64,000 bases of DNA from PGYT01 sp963675055 (GTDB taxonomy: Bacteria > Bacteroidota > Ignavibacteria > Ignavibacteriales > Melioribacteraceae), in contig CAXXJE010000004.1 of assembly GCA_963675055.2 (NCBI GenBank), positions 939,901 to 1,003,900 of the forward strand. Reading direction: 5' to 3'. This document shows, piece after piece, positions 28,903 to 38,531 of this stretch. A model generated the notes under the pieces. That model ran no database searches. It had not been told where the DNA came from and was given only the letters and a program-made list of their open reading frames with translations. Position 1 is the first letter of the stretch, and each line of letters opens with the position of its first letter. The position numbers and the translations under genes are program-made.

Positions 28903-30330
28903 TCATTGTGGATTAACGGTAACAATAACTCGTTTATATCGTGTTAAAGCAGGTGTACCATTATCCGTAACAGCCAGAATTATATGCATAGTGCCGTTTC
29001 GAAGTACACGCTTCGTTGGTACAACAAAAGATGCATCAGGTTTATTATTATTGTCTATTGTTAGCGGTAGACCCGATCTTGCATTTCCGGTTGAAAATGT
29101 TCCCGGCTCTTTATAATAAAACCACGAATAAGAAAGAGAATCGCCATCGGGATCCGATGATCCGAAAGCGCTAAGATTAACCGTATCTCCGGCATTAACG
29201 GTAATTTGATCGGGCATATTTAACATTGGTACCGGAGGATGATTTGCCTCAGAATAAGGTTTTACTGTCCAATCCATTCGTGCGGCAAAATCGTTTTGAT
29301 ATGCCGAACGCCAACGCCAGATAGTTGCCTTGTTACTGGTGTGCCATTTATCATCAAATCCAAGAACTTCATCATCGGCATTAGTCCAAAGCGGGCGGGT
29401 CTCAGGTTCCAAAAACCATTTTTGAAGCCGCGGAGTATAGAATTCGTATCTGCCGCCCCAACTTCCCCAATCGGGATGTTCCGGGTACCCAAGTCCATTA
29501 TCAATTAAATACAAGAACGAAGGAGAATCTCCTTCCATTAAATATTTCACATGCGGATATTGCGCGCCCAACGGACCTTTACTTCTTATATTAACATCGA
29601 GCCAGGGATTGTCAACAATACTATAATCCGCACCGGTAAATCTTCCATGAAAATTATCACCGCTAATGCCAACCCATGTAGAATAATGATACCCATCTCC
29701 AGCATGAAACCCCGGACTCGCTACGTAGAATAAATTTGGAAATGTTTTTCGCAGCCATGGCCCACTATCATCCTGATCGGAGATGGTATAGACACGAAGT
29801 TTGGAAACAAACTTGGAAAGTTCCTCGGATGTTCGGGTGTTACTTACTTTCCAAAGCGCCTGTGCAAGAACATTTGGTCCCCCCCAAACTAGCACCCAAA
29901 CCGGGCGGTCGTCTTTCTTATCAACACTTTGAATAATTATGTCTGAACCTGGTGAATCCTTTCCTTCTCCGACGGCATTCATTCCATATTCAGGAAGTCC
30001 TTCACGAATTATTGAAAGTAAGTAATCGGCAGAAGGAAAACCCGGTTCATGTAGTAACAGATTATCTCTGACTTTACCGTACGCTTCAACAATTTCTTTT
30101 ATACGCCAGGCGGCAGTTCTATTCTGCTGATGAATTGAAGTTGTTGCTACCAATCCTTCAACATCCCATTGATTGCTATAAACCAAAAACCGAACCATAG
30201 ACATTGCATCATCAGGTTCGTTTTCAATATCCGTTAATACAATGACTCTCGGTTTTTCAGCTGCGGAAAGATTTCCGCAAATTCCAAAAGTCAATAAGGT
30301 TAATAATACTATGACTATATAATTTTTCAT
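28903..30330 (-). CDS. Sde182-type nucleoside-hydrolase-like protein, copy 2 (divergent)
   Basis: Same two-domain plan as the neighbouring copy, but clearly diverged. The acidic cluster is VIVLTDIENEPDDAMSMVRFL, closer to the canonical nucleoside-hydrolase Asp signature, and the SQYH...HNWAG block is replaced by TTSIHQQNRTAAWRI. Other blocks retained are VWVLVWGGPNVLAQALW, MEGDSPSFLYLIDNGL, HPDWGSWGGRYEFY, NDFAARMDWTVKPYSEANHPP and the cadherin-like tail SDPDGDSLSYSWFYYKEPG. ATG at 30330 begins a signal peptide (MKNYIVIVLLTLLTFGI). It is 28 nt upstream of copy 1, so the two are probably co-transcribed. Function is unknown beyond the family link with plant cell wall degradation. Confidence 0.8.
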   Translation of the reverse strand: MKNYIVIVLLTLLTFGICGNLSAAEKPRVIVLTDIENEPDDAMSMVRFLVYSNQWDVEGLVATTSIHQQNRTAAWRIKEIVEAYGKVRDNLLLHEPGFPSADYLLSIIREGLPEYGMNAVGEGKDSPGSDIIIQSVDKKDDRPVWVLVWGGPNVLAQALWKVSNTRTSEELSKFVSKLRVYTISDQDDSGPWLRKTFPNLFYVASPGFHAGDGYHYSTWVGISGDNFHGRFTGADYSIVDNPWLDVNIRSKGPLGAQYPHVKYLMEGDSPSFLYLIDNGLGYPEHPDWGSWGGRYEFYTPRLQKWFLEPETRPLWTNADDEVLGFDDKWHTSNKATIWRWRSAYQNDFAARMDWTVKPYSEANHPPVPMLNMPDQITVNAGDTVNLSAFGSSDPDGDSLSYSWFYYKEPGTFSTGNARSGLPLTIDNNNKPDASFVVPTKRVLRNGTMHIILAVTDNGTPALTRYKRVIVTVNPQ

Positions 30331-30379
30331 GGGTATCCCATTATTTTTACTTTGTATCATTTTCTGGCTTCATATGATA

Positions 30380-32173
30380 CTATTTATACAATATCATCTT
30401 ATGTGTCTTTATAAAATCGCCCGTTCTTAATGAATAGAAATAAACACCGCTGGAAAGGTGATCAGCTTTAAACTCAATATTGTAAGTGCCGGCAGCTTTT
30501 AGACTGCTTACTAACGTTTTTACAACTCTGCCCAGAATATCATATACTTTTAATGTTACCTTGCCATCATTCGGAATTGCATATGTGATTATAGTGGAAG
30601 GATTAAACGGATTCGGATAATTCTGGGAAAGAAAAAAATCACCAGGATTTTTGCTGGTTTGTTTTTCTTTAATATTACTGATAATTGCGGAATTAATACT
30701 ACCAGGTGTTCCATAGTTTTGAGAGGCAGCCCAATTATCCGGTTTGTTGTTATCAAAATATGGTTGGATTAACTCAATTGTTGCGCCATTCCCAATACTT
30801 TCAATTGGCCAAGGATAAGCATGTTCGTATTTTACATAATCAATAATATCATTGTCATTATAAAGTTTCACTTCATCACCATCATTATTAAACTTAAAAT
30901 CCATATTCCCGATATAATTGTTTACAGCCGGAAATAGTTGTTTGAATTTCAGGGTATCGTGACAAACAACAAGATATTTATCTTTTTCAATCATCAAATT
31001 ATCGGGGAATTGAAAAATATTCGTACTGTCAGAATCGGTCAGTTTCCAATTGTTCAATGGTGCGCTCGAACCGGAATTATTATATAATTCCACCCAATCC
31101 TCTGTATCAAAATCGTGGGCACTATCGTAGTTAATTTCGTTTATTACAATGCCGGATTCGTTCTTGGGTACAATTTTTAATTCACGTAAAGGGCTCCATT
31201 CATTGTTGTTTTTTGTCCGAAGTTTTAATTCCACTAAACCGGAGAAAGCAATAGTGTTAGTTTGACTGTTTAGTTTAATTGCATGAGGAGAAACATTTCC
31301 TGTCAGATCCCAACTCCGCGGATCAGTACCGTCAATTGTATAATATATTGTTACACCATCCTGAGGAGGTTGTATAGTCAGTTCAAAGTTCGAATCAGTA
31401 AATAATGTGTCGCATGTAATTTGACTATCCCCATTTTTTAATATTGGCGGAAATGTATTCGGATACATACCGGCATTTTTCAATTCGGTGATCAATTTGG
31501 CTGATCTGCCATCAAGATCATCTTTCACATCTTTCCATTCTCCCAGCCAGTGTTGATAGTCATAAAGTTCACCGCGTTCATCACCCCATCGGGCAATCTC
31601 ACATAAAATTGCATTTTCTATATGCGAGCACAAAGAATCCCAAACTATGCCAGCTTTATAATCAGTTAATATGCCTTCATTATAGCAATGTTTATAAACC
31701 CGATCGGCAAATTTCATTTTAAAATCCACATTGTTTTTACAACTGTGATAAGCATAAAATTTATCACCATCTCTCAACGTCTCAATTGAAACAGGTGGAC
31801 CGGTTCTTCTACTACCGCCTTCAAAACTATCTTCAATATCCCAGGCAGTAAAATACCCGGGGCCGGCGGGTTCGTTACGATTTCCATAATAATATTGGGG
31901 ACCGTCACCCGGATTAGAATAACAATATAACAGGCACATATCTATATATTCATCTATGGCAAGATATTCTCCAAGTTCAGAAAGTTGTCTATTTGTCCAA
32001 CTTGTGTTATTCAAATAATCGTACCTGCCGTCATCTCCAGCTTGATCACCTCCTTTACCTTTTCCATAATAATAATCGGCGTTGTCACCGCTGAAATATA
32101 TAGCTAGAGTATTATCATCCATGCGCTCACATGGATTGTAAAGCCCCCAATATTTTCCATTAATATATAGATG
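30380..32173 (-). CDS. CotH/lamin-tail protein with T9SS domain, C-terminal fragment
   Basis: The 3' part of a large secreted protein whose reading frame is broken near 32173. From HLYINGKYWGLYNP (about 32173) it continues the CotH-kinase-like domain (WDIEDSFEGGSRR, WGDERG), a chitobiase-like beta segment with YYTIDGTDPR, a second lamin-tail domain (GIVINEINYDS ... DWVELYNNSG), and a T9SS type-A sorting domain starting QNYPNPFNPST. The first ATG in this frame (32122) is internal to the CotH domain, so it is not an independent gene. It continues the frame of the next entry. CotH-type proteins phosphorylate spore coat proteins in Bacillus, but many secreted bacterial members have no known activity. 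Confidence 0.75.
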   Translation of the reverse strand, partial: HLYINGKYWGLYNPCERMDDNTLAIYFSGDNADYYYGKGKGGDQAGDDGRYDYLNNTSWTNRQLSELGEYLAIDEYIDMCLLYCYSNPGDGPQYYYGNRNEPAGPGYFTAWDIEDSFEGGSRRTGPPVSIETLRDGDKFYAYHSCKNNVDFKMKFADRVYKHCYNEGILTDYKAGIVWDSLCSHIENAILCEIARWGDERGELYDYQHWLGEWKDVKDDLDGRSAKLITELKNAGMYPNTFPPILKNGDSQITCDTLFTDSNFELTIQPPQDGVTIYYTIDGTDPRSWDLTGNVSPHAIKLNSQTNTIAFSGLVELKLRTKNNNEWSPLRELKIVPKNESGIVINEINYDSAHDFDTEDWVELYNNSGSSAPLNNWKLTDSDSTNIFQFPDNLMIEKDKYLVVCHDTLKFKQLFPAVNNYIGNMDFKFNNDGDEVKLYNDNDIIDYVKYEHAYPWPIESIGNGATIELIQPYFDNNKPDNWAASQNYGTPGSINSAIISNIKEKQTSKNPGDFFLSQNYPNPFNPSTIITYAIPNDGKVTLKVYDILGRVVKTLVSSLKAAGTYNIEFKADHLSSGVYFYSLRTGDFIKTHKMILYK

Positions 32174-34148
32174 TACCGAAAGAACCGTGACTTCCCCAGT
32201 CCGACATTAATATTTGCAGATCGCGACCAAACTGGTCACGCGTGTAAACAGTATTTTCCCGATCCCAATCAGCGCCCCAGCTTTTATTGTGACCGGCTCT
32301 CAGAATTATTTTATCGAATATTCCCGGAGAGGTGGAGCTATTAAAGGGAGCAGCCGCGAAAATATCATTATTCAATAATCCGGCGCCATATTCTTTTTTA
32401 AATTCCAGCGTGAATGATTGTTTGTGGTCATAGTAGCCATTGTTCCATCTTCCACCACCGCCTTGAATTTTAATGCCTGAGTTCTCCTGCCAGTTTTTAT
32501 ATTTGGAATACTTAATATTATCCGGATAAATCATTTCAATAGAGCAGCCAACTATTTCCTTCCAGTCCGGTTCATTTGGATCGCCGGCTTTGCCTCCTGA
32601 ACCTTCCATTAAATTTTGTCCTCGCAATATTCCATTCAATCCAAATAACGAGTCATAAGAAGCAACAACGGACATTGTGGGGATATCCTTTAATGCTGCA
32701 TCTATCTCATCTTCAGTTTGTGTAACATCTTTCATGTCAAATTCTTCAGTCCAGTAGACATGATCCTGGCTATGTATCTCCACAGGCAAACCACTATTAT
32801 CCTGATTGACCACATCATTTGTAAAAATGAATGTATGTGTCCTGATATCGGAACCTGCGCCCTCATTAGTAAAAACAATAGCCCGCGCCACGCTGGTTGT
32901 AGAAATATGTATTGGACCTGAATATACGGTCCCAGTATTTCGATCTGGTTCTGATCCGTCCAATGTATAGCGGATTATTGAATTTTCTTCTTCAGAAGTT
33001 AACGTTAAATCAAACGGAGCATCATAAAATCCTCTGGTATGGGAAAAATCTGGCATTGAACTGATTGCTAAATATCCAGCGCTATTATTAGCAGTTCCCG
33101 GGGTTGGTTCATCAAATAAAAACCAGTCTTGTCCACCATCAGGTTGTCTGCCAAGTGAAACGTTTTCAGGAAGACTATTTATCCAGAGCGAGTCAATTAT
33201 TTGTCCATTCTGAGAGGTCAGATATAAACTTTCGCCGTCACTATTAATTTTAAAATTTGTATGGAACATGGAGGGATTTAAATTTAAAATGGGGTCTGGT
33301 CCTTTGGCATTCTGCGGTATGTTTGTAAATTCAAATGATAGATAAGGAATCAGACTCATATCGCTTGAACTTGAACTTTTATTATGCACCTGAATGCATA
33401 ATACATTCTCACCATTATTTAAAAATGATTTAGCAAATCCTATGTCGAATTTTTCAGGGTTGCCGCCATCATCAATTGTTGCTCCATGATCTCCATCTGC
33501 AGTTTGATTATAAGATACGGGAGTTCCAGGAACGCCAATATTTGATCGAGCAACTTCCTGACCATTCAGATAGGCAATAAAAGCATCATCATAATCAACA
33601 TGTAATAATGCCTGATTAATACTACTCGAATCATCAATTGTAAAAGTATGACGAATAAATACTGAAATTGTACCATCCGGAACTTGTGTTGCATCATCAC
33701 CATCGTCATATCCAAAACCACTGGCGCCTTCACTCCAATCAGTATCATCATATGAAATATCCGTCCAGTTTGATGGAATTGATGCATTTCCAATTTGGTA
33801 TTTCCAATGATCACCTTCTCTTATAACTGTTTCCCAATGCTTATTTGAACCTACTCGATCTTTACCTGAGGCAAAGAGCAAAAAATGTTTGCCTGGAAGT
33901 AAACTGATGTTTGGAAATACCCATTTTTTTTTGGTGAGACTATCGTCAGATATCCCGCAGCCTTCAAGATTGAAGGAAGAATCGCTACTATTAAACAGTT
34001 CAATCCAATCCGGGAAATCGCCATTTTCATCTGATATAATTGATCCATTGGAAGACATTACTTCATTAATACATATATTTTGTGCAACAAGAATCCGTGG
34101 CATTAATAAAAATAACACTAAGTAAAAAAGATAAAACTTACGTTTCAT
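32160..34148 (-). CDS. CotH/lamin-tail protein, N-terminal fragment
   Basis: The 5' part of the same gene. ATG at 34148 opens a signal peptide (MKRKFYLFYLVLFLLMPRILVAQ). A lamin-tail domain follows (ICINEVMSSNGS ... DWIELFNSSD), then a beta-sandwich region with two long insertions, a chitobiase-type segment (IRYTLDGSEPDRNTG), and the first half of the CotH domain (PTMSVVASYDSLFG, KIQGGGGRWNN, QSFTLEFKKEYG, ILRAGHNKSWG). The frame ends abruptly at TAA 32160 after GTSIY, while the next frame reads on without a gap. Together the two parts would encode about 1,250 residues. The open frame reaches 34250, but those codons are an unrelated aldo/keto reductase remnant. The gene may be inactive, or the shift may be a sequence error. 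Confidence 0.75.
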   Translation of the reverse strand: MKRKFYLFYLVLFLLMPRILVAQNICINEVMSSNGSIISDENGDFPDWIELFNSSDSSFNLEGCGISDDSLTKKKWVFPNISLLPGKHFLLFASGKDRVGSNKHWETVIREGDHWKYQIGNASIPSNWTDISYDDTDWSEGASGFGYDDGDDATQVPDGTISVFIRHTFTIDDSSSINQALLHVDYDDAFIAYLNGQEVARSNIGVPGTPVSYNQTADGDHGATIDDGGNPEKFDIGFAKSFLNNGENVLCIQVHNKSSSSSDMSLIPYLSFEFTNIPQNAKGPDPILNLNPSMFHTNFKINSDGESLYLTSQNGQIIDSLWINSLPENVSLGRQPDGGQDWFLFDEPTPGTANNSAGYLAISSMPDFSHTRGFYDAPFDLTLTSEEENSIIRYTLDGSEPDRNTGTVYSGPIHISTTSVARAIVFTNEGAGSDIRTHTFIFTNDVVNQDNSGLPVEIHSQDHVYWTEEFDMKDVTQTEDEIDAALKDIPTMSVVASYDSLFGLNGILRGQNLMEGSGGKAGDPNEPDWKEIVGCSIEMIYPDNIKYSKYKNWQENSGIKIQGGGGRWNNGYYDHKQSFTLEFKKEYGAGLLNNDIFAAAPFNSSTSPGIFDKIILRAGHNKSWGADWDRENTVYTRDQFGRDLQILMSDWGSHGSFGTSIY

Positions 34149-34226
34149 CCTGCCTCCGGTTGCCCACGCACCAAACATAACCACTGAAACATGTAATTCT
34201 GAGTCACCCGGTTGTCTGTATTCCAT
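34149..34226 (-). pseudogene. Aldo/keto reductase N-terminal remnant
   Basis: The 26 codons directly before the CotH start, in the same frame, read MEYRQPGDSELHVSVVM then FGAWATGGR. This matches the start of aldo/keto reductases (MEYR-LG-S-L-VS ... FGAWAIGG), including the first beta strand. An ATG at 34226 still has an AAAGGTG purine run about 10 nt upstream. The similarity stops exactly where the CotH signal peptide begins, so the rest of the reductase gene is gone. It appears to be the scar of a gene replaced by, or deleted up to, the CotH gene; the old ribosome site might still produce a fusion with the CotH leader. Confidence 0.72.
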
Positions 34227-34312
34227 CAAATCTTGCACCTTTGTTTTCATTACATGTTATAAATAATTTATTTCACTTATCACGGGGAATGTTGGATGAA
34301 CTATATTCTGAA

Positions 34313-35647
34313 TCAATCATCCACGGCCTGCTCTACCAATAATCGAAACTGCCAACCCGTATCATCAGATTTAGCATTTTGTGTTTGCTTCATCAATACG
34401 CCAACCAGTTCTTCCTTAGGATCTGCAAAACCCTCAGTATTAAAATATCCACCCCAATAAAACGTACCAGCGCTCCCCTGCCCGCCAACTCCTAGAGCTT
34501 TTTCATTAATTAGACCAAATGCCAGCCCATAATCTTTGTATGGTTTCCCTTTCCATTTGCTGCACATGTCGCCCGTCTGATTGACCATGATGGATTGCAC
34601 CGTTGTACGGCTTAGTAAACGAATTCCGTTTAATTCTCCACCATTGAGATACATTTGCAGGAATGTTGCATAGTCTTTTACTGTGCTGCAAAGGCCTGCA
34701 CCGCCGGAAAAGAACCGTTTAGCCCCTTTGATTGGATAGTCAGGATCATAGAATGTGATTGGATAACGGACCCACTTGCTTTCATCCGCTGGTTCTTGTA
34801 CCGAAACTAAACGTTCTACCTTGCTTTCAGGCAGGTAAAAACCGGTATCTTTCATTTCGAGCGGATCAAAAATACGGGTTTTCAAAAACACGTCAAGCGG
34901 CATTCCTGAGATAACTTCGATAAAATAACCTAATACATCAAGACCTTCACAATAAGTATATTTTTCACCTGGATTGTGATGCAGCGGTAGTTTTGCCAAT
35001 TTCTTTACATTTTCTTCAATGGTTATATCTTTTGTGGTGAATAAATCTATTATGCCAGCGTCTTTGTATATTTTTTGAAATCGTTCATCTTTATCTATTT
35101 CCCCATATCCAATGCCTGATGTATGGGTTAATAGATGTCGGATCGTGATTTCAGAAGTAGCGTCAACCGTTTCATAACTCCTATCACTGTCGTTATAACT
35201 CTTTAGCACCTGTGGATTTTTAAATTCAGGAATGTACTTTGAAATGGGATCATCCAATCCGAACTTTCCTTCTTCCCAAAGCATCATTACAGCTGTTGAA
35301 GTAATTGCCTTTGATTGAGAAGCAATCCGAAAGATGTCGTCCGTTCTGCACGCTCGTTCGGTTTGGTTGTCGGCCATCCCGAAGGCCTTTAAGTAAACAA
35401 TTTTTCCATGGCGTGCGACCAAGGCTACAGCACCGGGAATATCTCCATCTGAAACAGCGTCTTCGCACATCTTGTCTATTCGTGCCAAACGTTCTGCTGA
35501 AATCCCTGCACTTTGCGGAGAAGCCTCAGTCAGTGGTGGGGACTTTTTAATTGATGTTGTCTGAGCATTTGCTGTTAAGCCAACAACAAGGAAAAAAATA
35601 GCAAAGATTGATTTAATTTTCTTGTGATCAATTATTGATAATATCAT
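34313..35647 (-). CDS. Serine hydrolase of the beta-lactamase class C / penicillin-binding fold
   Basis: A secreted 444-residue protein with a signal peptide ending near TANAQ. The SxxK nucleophile motif is SQSK in FRIASQSKAITSTAV (about 108-111). The usual YxN motif is seen as YCE in KYTYCEGLDVLGYFIE, keeping Tyr but not Asn. A GGAGLCSTVKDYATFLQ block and a C-terminal GGQGSAGTFYWGG region complete the fold. Members in polysaccharide loci are often esterases removing acetyl or other acyl groups, whereas others are peptidases. Placement among pectin enzymes suggests a carbohydrate esterase, but this is inference from context. Confidence 0.82.
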   Translation of the reverse strand: MILSIIDHKKIKSIFAIFFLVVGLTANAQTTSIKKSPPLTEASPQSAGISAERLARIDKMCEDAVSDGDIPGAVALVARHGKIVYLKAFGMADNQTERACRTDDIFRIASQSKAITSTAVMMLWEEGKFGLDDPISKYIPEFKNPQVLKSYNDSDRSYETVDATSEITIRHLLTHTSGIGYGEIDKDERFQKIYKDAGIIDLFTTKDITIEENVKKLAKLPLHHNPGEKYTYCEGLDVLGYFIEVISGMPLDVFLKTRIFDPLEMKDTGFYLPESKVERLVSVQEPADESKWVRYPITFYDPDYPIKGAKRFFSGGAGLCSTVKDYATFLQMYLNGGELNGIRLLSRTTVQSIMVNQTGDMCSKWKGKPYKDYGLAFGLINEKALGVGGQGSAGTFYWGGYFNTEGFADPKEELVGVLMKQTQNAKSDDTGWQFRLLVEQAVDD

Positions 35648-35747
35648 TTCCCTTCCTACATGTTCTAAAGGTTTTAATTTACCTTAGTCTTTTGTTAACA
35701 AGATTTTTAAGATAAAAATCATTTGAGTACTCCACGTACATGCAAAA

Positions 35748-38507
35748 CTACTTGATCAATAACATTTTCTTAGATAATACTCTGTCTGAATATGAGAGTT
35801 GATATATGTATATGCCACTGCTCAGATTCTTTGCATCAAAATGGACTTCATACGTTCCTGCTGATTTCTCCTCGTTGATCAACTCAGCTACCTTTCTTCC
35901 CAAAACATCAAATATTTCCAACTGAACTTTGGATGCTTTTGGAATAGAAAATTCAATTCTTGTTGTTGGATTGAAAGGATTAGGATAATTCTGTGATATG
36001 CTGAATGCTTTTGGAAATTGATTCTCTTCTACAGACTTCACTGAAGTTGATAACGCAGAAACCCAATTAATTCCAGATTTAATAAATTTGAAAGCATCAT
36101 CTGTAAGTGAAAGATAGCATAATTCATGAAGACCAATGACTTCCACTCTGTTTTGTATAGTCACACCAACTGCATTTACGGTCCCTTTTTCTATTCCATA
36201 AATAACGCACATTGTATCAATTGATGTCAAATTAGCAATCGGTATGATAGGAATTTGTGGGACAGAGCCAATCATTAATCCGGAATCACATAATGCAACA
36301 GTAGAACCATATGAGAATCCCGCGGTCAAAGGGCTATTTGTTTGGTCCACAATTTTCATCGGCTCCGAGTCATAGTTGTTAACAACCCTGTCTTTCTGGA
36401 AGTCCATCGCACCTGGCTTTGCAGCCCATCCTTCTAATATTACCAGTGGTACCGGAACAGATGGGAAAATGCCTTTTGCAAAATCACCTGAGCCCGGGGA
36501 TTCTGATGCTACTGCCACATCATACTCGGCATAATCCAATGAATTTAAATCTTCTAATTCGGAGCTGGCTACATGTTTAACATAATATCCCCAAGTTTGC
36601 AACGTATCATTTATTACTTGATCTCCTGCTGACAAAGAAGATGGCGAGGAATTGCCCCCGATAATGAACATACATTTTTTTTTGTCAGTCGCACTTACTG
36701 AAATATTTGCTGTTGCCTCGTAATTACCCTCTTGCGTAACTACCGTTATTACCGCCGTGCCTTCACTAATACCTGTAACCAAACCTGAAGAACTTACCGC
36801 AGCAACAGTAGAATCGCTCGAACTCCAGTATACAGTATTATTTCCTGCATCAAAAGGTTGTACAACTGCAGTTAGCCGGGTAGTATCACCAACAACAATA
36901 CCAGCACTTATTGGACTGACCGTAACACCGGTAACCGAAACATAGACTACCGTAATGGTACTTTGAGCCGTAAATCCCCCATCCTCGGTGGTAACTGTAA
37001 TAGTAGCTGTACCTTCGGCAATACCGGTAACAAGTCCCGTTGAGGTTACCTTAGCAATAGATGTATCGCTTGAACTCCAGCTTAAGTTTTGGTTACTTGC
37101 TCCCTGAGGTTCGATTATAGCATTTAATTGCAAAGTACTTGTAATGCCTAAAGAATCTGTTGCAGGTGATAAACCTACACCTGTAACCGGTCCGCCTTCG
37201 CCAACTAATTCGTACAGGAATACTTCAAGATTTGTATATCCTCCTTCGCCTATACCATTTCTATCGGAAGGATCACTGGGATTCAATCCATGAGCTGTTT
37301 CCCATTCATCCGACATACCATCATGGTCGCTGTCAGTATACGGTGTCCCTGCCGCTAAAATGGGCCATCCACCAACATCTTCCGGAACAGTGATAATACC
37401 ATTGTTGCCATAGGTATAAGTACCATTGCGAGCATCTTTCACTATGCGTGCATCTACTGAATCGCGATTTGGGAATAAACAGCCTGCATAATCAAGTACA
37501 GATAAATAAGCCTGTTCTGCAGTTTGCTGCTTAATAGGCATAGCGTTCCATGGAGTACTCATTTTTATATAATTGTTACCAGTAACTCCCTTCCAGTTGT
37601 CGTCAGTAACATCAGGATAACCGTTCACGTAATTATCGGAAACATACCAACTCCCCTTGTCGGTAGCGGAACGCGCTGAAGGATTTACGATCAGACTCTT
37701 TGGTCCTGTTGCCGGTCCCGACTTATAATAATTAGCTACAATATTTATAGTACTGAATGTGTATCGAGCATCTCCGGGCTGTGTTGCCTCACCCCCATAA
37801 GCACCTTGATAACCCCAGTTATAGAGTACGTTGTTTCTGTAATCATTATATCCGACGCCTGAACCCCAGCGTGGATTCCGGCTATCGTTATTAGCAATCA
37901 GGTTATGATGCCAGGTACCATAGTCGTTTCCCCAAATGCCTCCAAATCTATGACCAATACCTACGCCGTTTTCATACTTTTCGCACGCTTCAGAGATAAT
38001 ACACCATTGAACAGTTGTGCTATCATTATGGTAGAGTGACATCGTCTCGTCGGTGCTCCAACTGGCTGAAACGTGATCGAAGATAATATTCTTTTGAAAC
38101 CTGCCGCCTATCGCATCATTTGCACCGTTGGCTGGGTCAAACCTTACACGAATATACCTGATGATTATGTTGCTGGCACTGGTGGAAAGATTTCCCCTAA
38201 TACATATACCATCACCGGGTGCTGTCTGTCCTGCAATAGTAATATCGCCACGGGTAATATTGAAACTGCCCGTTATAGTGCCTGCAACTTTGAACACGAC
38301 AATTCTTGGTCCTGAAGCACTTATTGCGGCACCGAGACTTCCGGGACCTGATGCGTTAAGGTTTTTCACCTCGATAACAGTTCCACCGCGTCCACCGGTA
38401 GTATATTTACCATACCCTTCGGCAGTAGGAAATGCAAGTTGCTGAGCAAAAATATTAAAACCACTAAAGACTAGTAGTATACTAATAACTATTTTCCTCG
38501 TTTCCAT
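35748..38507 (-). CDS. Large PL1-type pectate lyase with two Ig-like domains, ThuA-like domain and T9SS tail
   Basis: A 919-residue multidomain enzyme. The N-terminal ~430 residues are a PL1-type lyase close to the short paralog (AFPTAEGYGKYTTGGRGG, ITIAGQTAPGDG, DHVSASWSTDETMSLYH, HRFGGIWGNDYGTWHHNL) ending in the same calcium-loop segment DSDHDGMSDEWETAHGLNP. Two bacterial Ig-like (Big-2) repeats follow (VTGVGLSP ... TATITVTTEDG and VTGVTVSP ... TAVITVVTQEG). An alpha/beta domain resembling ThuA/GATase-like modules comes next (CMFIIGGNSSP ... YDVAVASES ... PLVILEGWAAK), then a T9SS sorting domain beginning QNYPNPFNPTT. It should be secreted or surface-held and cut homogalacturonan outside the cell. 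The function of the ThuA-like part is unknown. Confidence 0.88.
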   Translation of the reverse strand: METRKIVISILLVFSGFNIFAQQLAFPTAEGYGKYTTGGRGGTVIEVKNLNASGPGSLGAAISASGPRIVVFKVAGTITGSFNITRGDITIAGQTAPGDGICIRGNLSTSASNIIIRYIRVRFDPANGANDAIGGRFQKNIIFDHVSASWSTDETMSLYHNDSTTVQWCIISEACEKYENGVGIGHRFGGIWGNDYGTWHHNLIANNDSRNPRWGSGVGYNDYRNNVLYNWGYQGAYGGEATQPGDARYTFSTINIVANYYKSGPATGPKSLIVNPSARSATDKGSWYVSDNYVNGYPDVTDDNWKGVTGNNYIKMSTPWNAMPIKQQTAEQAYLSVLDYAGCLFPNRDSVDARIVKDARNGTYTYGNNGIITVPEDVGGWPILAAGTPYTDSDHDGMSDEWETAHGLNPSDPSDRNGIGEGGYTNLEVFLYELVGEGGPVTGVGLSPATDSLGITSTLQLNAIIEPQGASNQNLSWSSSDTSIAKVTSTGLVTGIAEGTATITVTTEDGGFTAQSTITVVYVSVTGVTVSPISAGIVVGDTTRLTAVVQPFDAGNNTVYWSSSDSTVAAVSSSGLVTGISEGTAVITVVTQEGNYEATANISVSATDKKKCMFIIGGNSSPSSLSAGDQVINDTLQTWGYYVKHVASSELEDLNSLDYAEYDVAVASESPGSGDFAKGIFPSVPVPLVILEGWAAKPGAMDFQKDRVVNNYDSEPMKIVDQTNSPLTAGFSYGSTVALCDSGLMIGSVPQIPIIPIANLTSIDTMCVIYGIEKGTVNAVGVTIQNRVEVIGLHELCYLSLTDDAFKFIKSGINWVSALSTSVKSVEENQFPKAFSISQNYPNPFNPTTRIEFSIPKASKVQLEIFDVLGRKVAELINEEKSAGTYEVHFDAKNLSSGIYIYQLSYSDRVLSKKMLLIK

Positions 38508-38531
38508 TTTGATATCTCAGTAAATAGTATT

